NCBI GenBank assembly: GCA_023653785.1
Contig: JAMKCH010084979.1
Location: forward strand, 1-64,000
Length of the DNA: 64,000 bases
Origin: Ophioderma brevispina
Lineage: Eukaryota; Echinodermata; Ophiuroidea; Amphilepidida; Ophiodermatidae
Direction: 5' to 3'
The notes beneath the pieces are model-generated. The model did not search any database. It was given only the letters and a program-made list of their open reading frames with translations, and was not told the origin of the DNA. The position numbers were made by a program, and so were the translations under genes. The number at the start of each line of letters is the position of its first letter. The stretch's first letter is position 1. Below are positions 59,683 to 64,000 of the stretch, piece after piece.

Positions 59683-61107
59683 AAAGTCGCCGTACAATTC
59701 CTTTTATTAAAAAGGTTGTCTACATACGGTACGCGGGAGTGCAGTGTGTAACACCGTCTTTGTTATGCCTTGAGCGTTGTCATGGTTCTGTCTGCCGGAC
59801 ATTACTGTGTAGTCTCGCGCGAGACAGGAATTATGACAGGTCTGACTGATTAACTGATAATATAAGTAGAGTGTATGAGAAGAGATGATGCCTCAGAAAA
59901 AAATAACTACTCATGCTTGGTCTATGTATCTCAGAGGGGGTGTTGAAACAATCCCACAATGATTGCAATGTGTCTATAATGCACTGACTAGGAATCATGT
60001 CAGTACTTTGGGATATAAAAAGTGTTCAAGAAGTTTAAGGCAACACGACATTTTATGGTCTGCTAAAATTACCCAAGTACTTGTGCTTTGTGGGTAAAAT
60101 GAGGTAAAAGTAAGGGTTTTATGTGTTAAGAGTAGGACTTTTGTGTGGGCTCACACAACCTTATTCGAGGTGGGAAATTTGTCCCAATAATACACCCTTT
60201 GTGTAGTATCTGACATATTTGCAAAGATACCACAGGCGGTGGACAATCCTTCCTGAATTGCAGTAGTATTTAATTGAGTTACCACCACATTTGACAAAAT
60301 TTATAGGGGAAAAAAAGGGCTGATCAAGACTTAGCCAAGATAATGTCAAAAGACAAGATGTGTGATATTTATTTGCTCACACTCTCTTATGCAAAGATTC
60401 AAGATATGATTTGTCACATAAGAAAGCACAAGACTTAACGAGGATTCGATTTTTTAGAGATTGTTAGTATGGTTATCTTTGAATGATGCCGCTCCCTGCA
60501 AATGGACTTAAACCAGGCCAAAGAGCTTGGATTGCAAATGATCAGTAGAATGGTTTCCCAGAGTCTAGAAAGTCACAAAAAAACAGTTCATTTCAGAAAG
60601 GGCATGTTGTCCCAGCTCACCACTAAAGAACACCATTAACCAAAACCTACTAAAAATAGTATCAATCAAATGACATGCTGACATTCAAAATATTGGTACA
60701 AAGTTATGGAAAGTAATTTCTTGTTAACAAAAATTACAGTTCAAGGTTTAGAAAACCGCGGCGTATGAAAATGCGGGGTGATTTTGTAGTGAGAGTGCCT
60801 ATGCCCAGCTTGCTGTTCATGAATGGGACCGATATCGATCGAGTGGACAAATTCGAACTTATGCGGTCACATTACTGAACAAAGCTGGGCATGGAGCTAT
60901 CACTGCATTACCCGCATCTGAATCGGCCATTAAGCCCCCATTTTCGTAAACACTTGGAAGGAACCATTTCATTATAATTCTCTGAACCTATTGGACTGCT
61001 AGGAAAGTTTGGAGGTGTGTGTCTTTGGAAGTTAGTAAACTTCAATATGCTAAAAGAGATTTAGATTTTCAAGCACTATTTTTTTGGTTTTGTTTTGTTT
61101 TTTTTAG
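59683..61107. other. Intron with a fold-back sequence
   Basis: Contains the ~190 bp imperfect palindrome at 60761-60948. Otherwise no recognised element. Confidence 0.35.
60761..60948. repeat. Imperfect palindrome (~190 bp), centre near 60852
   Basis: TATGCCCAGCTTGCTGTTCA (from about 60800) is mirrored by TGAACAAAGCTGGGCATG (about 60876-60893). Outer arms GAAAATGCGGGGTGATT and CATTAAGCCCCCATTTTCG also pair. Likely a small fold-back element. Confidence 0.5.
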
Positions 61108-61268
61108 AAAGAGACAAATGGCTGAGACACACAACAGCAGCGGAGTCTACGAAAATATTTCTAAGGCCTTCGGCCGAATGGATGAAGAGAAATCACAGAA
61201 GGACATTTGTTTGGACAACCAGAAAAGACAAGATCAAGATGGCGCTTTTCTTTGAAGCAGGGCATCCG
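61108..61268 (+). CDS. CCDC191: CCDC191-like gene, downstream exon
   Basis: T-rich TTTTTTTAG acceptor to 61107 and CATCCG/GTAAGC donor at 61269. Continuing from the previous exon's phase it reads KRQMAETHNSSGVYENISKA and DEEKSQKDICLDNQKRQDQD. Alternative frames give TKIFLRPSAEWMK and KIKMALFFEAG. A mosaic of these corresponds to the ...RVLRxxFxEWxxW...KKxxLTxxxxKKMxALLxA pattern of CCDC191. At least two indels are implied. Confidence 0.5.
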
Positions 61269-61549
61269 GTAAGCTGTGGACCAACAAAATGAAGATGAGG
61301 ACTCGCTAGCAAGGGGCAGGAAAGATAAGTCAGGGCTCATTAGGACAGAATCGGATGCACAGAAAGTGGTTGAGAATATTATAGGGCAAAAATTCATGTG
61401 GTTATGATTGTTGTGAGCCTTAGTAATAAAACTCATTGTGGCAAGGGAACTTGTGGAAATCTTGCAAGGTAGATTGACCCCCTGGGCCTTTACCACTAGA
61501 TACAATCTGTATGATGGCTCATTAACCCTAACCAGGACCGGGTCGTTTT

Positions 61550-61860
61550 GCCGGCCGAGGCCCAAATGCAACGAAACGGCAACATTTTTTTTTTAACGGC
61601 CCAGATGCAACGAGAGCCAACGTTCCGTTTCATTGCCGATCTCGGCCGTTTTTCCCGCACAGGAATAAGTAGCGCAAAGTCAATAAAGGCCCAGATTGCA
61701 ACGAAAAAAAAACATCGCGCATTTTCCGGAAAGACGCCCAAAATGCCAACGAAAAACACGGCGTTCATTTTTGTCCCGGAAGAAGGCCCCAGAGCAACGA
61801 AAAACATTTCGCCATTTACCGAAAGACGTCCCAGATGCAACGAGTAACATCGCGTGGGAA
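61550..61860 (+). repeat. ~44 bp minisatellite (CAACGAAAAACATCGCG core), part 1
   Basis: Units read about GCCCAGATGCAACGAAAAAC then ATCGCGTCATTTTCCGGAAG. Followed by a (AAT)n-like run at about 61878-61912. The ORFs of 60-147 codons on both strands are the translated repeat. Confidence 0.75.
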
Positions 61861-62184
61861 AATGCAATAACAACAGGGTAAATAAATAATAAATAATAAA
61901 TAATAAATAAAGTAAATACAAAAGGGATGCATAATGCAAATGATCTGAATGAAATTTGTAGCTTATAGTTGGCCAGTAGTGAGTGGCCGCTATTACGCTA
62001 AATCATAGTCGTGCGTGGCACTATTACACTACGTCATGCTCCGGTTACGTCATGAATACGTTTATGCATAATTAACCCAATAGCTTATCGAAAATGGCTG
62101 GCGCTATCACCATGAAAATCGAAATGTCTATGGGCATTGGTACAGTGTCACCCGCCTGATGAAAAAGCATTGCGCCTTCTGCGC

Positions 62185-62470
62185 CCAAACCGTCCGAAAT
62201 GCAGTGAAAAGCATCGCCATCATTTTCCATCAAATAACGGCCCAGAGCAACGAAAAACATCGCGTTCATTTTCCCGGAAGACGGCCAGATTTACCAGAGG
62301 CTGCAACGAAAAAAACATCGCGTCATTTTTCCGGGGAAGACGGCCCCAGGTGCAACGAAAAACATAGCGTCATTTTCCGGAAGATGGCCAGAGGCAATGA
62401 GAGCCAATGAGAGTCATTGGCGCGACAAAAAATAGTGTTGACGCCCAGAGCAACGAAAAGCATTTTAGAC
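62185..62470 (+). repeat. ~44 bp minisatellite, part 2
   Basis: Same unit as 61550-61860. The 320 bp in between carries two TTACGTCATG-like CRE/AP-1-type motifs near 62030-62055 but no repeat. Confidence 0.75.
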
Positions 62471-62984
62471 CGGGACCACGTTTTTCGTTTTGCCTCTCAT
62501 TTCCTCTCGGCCCCGCGTCGGGTTTTAAAGGACACAGTCACCACAAATGAGAAGCCCTTTCAGTAACCAATCAAAACTAGGGCTTTTATTCTCTGTGTTA
62601 ACCCATACCGCCACTCTACAGACATCACTGAGTCGTCATACATGATATTACCTCACAAGTGACCAACCAACATAGTTTGCTTAGAAGCCAAATTAGATAG
62701 GAAGGTAGAGCATCTTCTAATGACATAGAGCTGTATATATGCTTATCACAACATGTTGGTGGGTAGCGCACTCTATGCCAATCCTTCCCCATTTAAGAAC
62801 TTCAGTGTACTCAATTCATGTGGAACAAGGAACACTTATAGAAACTATATGTGAACAAAATCACAACTATAGAACTACCATAATGTAGAACCTGAGACCC
62901 AATATCCTAACGTATATTGGTCTCAGGAGAACATGGACAATTTATATCAGGTTTCACTTTTGAAGGGTCCTGCTACTGGTATCT

Positions 62985-63270
62985 GTAACCAGTACGACCT
63001 GTCCCAGGGCTGGGTTGGTCGGTGGCTAAACTGTCACCCCCATCGGGAATTCTAGGAATCTGATTGAGGAGGGTATCTGGTTACCCTGGTAGATGAAAAA
63101 AAAGATCTAATACAGTTGACGCTGGAATGAGCTATGGCAGCTACCAGCACTTGTTTGCATCATAATGCTGCCCTTACAGGTGGGGTGGTGGGTGCCCAAA
63201 GACTAACCAGCCCACCGCCTAAACTGTCGATTGGTTTCAGGAGGGCATCCGTTCAAGGTAGAATTGGTCC
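62985..63270 (+). repeat. Dispersed 3'-end repeat family D, plus-strand copy
   Basis: Inverted match of 51780-52140: CTGGTATCTGTAACCAGTA, CTAAACTGTCACCCCCATCG, GGAGGGTATCTGGTTACCC, CCACCGCCTAAACTG, GGAGGGCATCCG. No ORF. Confidence 0.65.
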
Positions 63271-64000
63271 TCATATGACGGCATTATTGCTGTGGGTGTG
63301 AGATGAATCTGGCGTGGACAAAACCTGATTGAAAACTTTGGAATGCAAGGGCCATTCTTCGGTGAAGTTACATACGACCGCCCTTATTTGCCCTCCATGC
63401 AAAACAGCCAATAAAATAAGTCCGGTCCTGTGCGTGACTTTCCCGAAGAGTGCCTACTACGACTAAGTGGAAAACAAAGAGAATAAGTATAGATGATGTG
63501 ATCTATGATGTCACATGTTGACATTCAGGATGCTCTCGCTGTTTTTTTTTTTCTGGGCAGCAAACTATTCAGTGGTTTCTATGACAGACCGCAAATAAAA
63601 ATCCTGGTCGTAAATTTTTTAACTTGCAGAACCTTTCCTGATTTAATCGATCCCATAGGCAGCTGGTATCATTAGCAAGCATGCTTAATTTAAATGTTGG
63701 TATTAATATTTTGAACAAAGGTAAACAAAAAAAACCAAAAAAATTCCCATGCAAAGTATGGGGCTTGTCAAGTCCATTTTTTTCAATACTTTTCTTTTCT
63801 TCCAACAGGGGGCACCACAAACAAAAACAAATGTCACCATCGTCGTTATAATTATAATATTGAACAAGTAACAAGTACATGTGGAACAAAGAACAATTAA
63901 TTATAGAATTCCTGTGGTACAATTACCGAATTAAAAGATATTACTTGCAACTTGGTATTACGATATCTACTTTTCTTCAATTTTATTTTTCATTCATATT
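63271..64000. other. Window end, no supported gene
   Basis: AT-rich. The 117-codon minus ORF at 63922-63569 has no recognisable domain. Confidence 0.35.

Noticed and set aside
61496..61939. 147-codon minus ORF
   Set aside because: Mostly minisatellite and poly-T translation with no conserved motif.
63569..63922. 117-codon minus ORF
   Set aside because: No domain, no splice context, and expected by chance in AT-rich sequence of this length.

Overview
The window is nuclear DNA from an animal, most likely a marine invertebrate deuterostome (echinoderm, hemichordate or similar). It is AT-rich. It has spliced exons with GT/AG borders, tRNA-derived SINEs, several non-LTR retrotransposons, MITEs, minisatellites and a Ty3/gypsy LTR element of the Gmr1 type, a lineage known from deuterostomes. 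No bacterial, viral or organellar gene organisation is visible. Copies of the same repeat, and even conserved exons, differ from each other mainly by single-base insertions and deletions. The assembly was therefore probably built from noisy long reads with little polishing, and frameshifts should not be read automatically as pseudogenisation.

Host genes. Two genes can be recognised from short conserved exons. On the minus strand, 8157-8500 and 10006-10121 are the last two exons of the mitochondrial ribosomal protein gene MRPL40. On the plus strand, up to seven exons between 47687 and 61268 look like a CCDC191-type coiled-coil protein (W-containing, Sfi1-like segments). Its introns hold much of the right-hand repeat content. 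The rest of the window has no convincing host gene.

Layout. 540-7907: Gmr1-like LTR retrotransposon on the minus strand with two ~1 kb LTRs and pol order PR-IN-RT-RNaseH. 8157-10121: MRPL40 3' end, with a SINE and a MITE in the intron. 10478-15832: three and a bit copies of a ~1.6 kb tandem unit, bounded at both ends by the terminal inverted repeats of a ~0.5 kb MITE. 15860-16045: AGGTCA-rich minisatellite. 16353-17850: MITE split by a 1.16 kb element full of a ~150 bp tandem repeat. 20940-22800: LINE split by a 0.5 kb repeat. 23774-24853: solo LTR of the Gmr1-like family. 27735-28935: second LINE, interrupted by a tRNA-SINE. 29976-36101: inverted repeats and MITEs. 36345-38290: minus-strand LINE with a cysteine-rich insert after its RT. 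38340-39300 and 42800-44200: minisatellites. 45472-47525: MITE split by a SINE, then a LINE 3' end. 47687-61268: CCDC191-like gene, with a 54 bp minisatellite made from the end of one of its own exons plus the splice donor. 61550-62470: another minisatellite. 62985-63270: a dispersed 3'-end repeat also found at 51780-52140.

The organising theme is nested transposition and tandem amplification. Insertion order can be read directly at several places (SINE in MITE, tandem-rich element in MITE, 0.5 kb repeat in LINE, SINE in LINE). At least two tandem arrays have grown out of identifiable parents: a MITE-bounded segment and an exon/intron junction.
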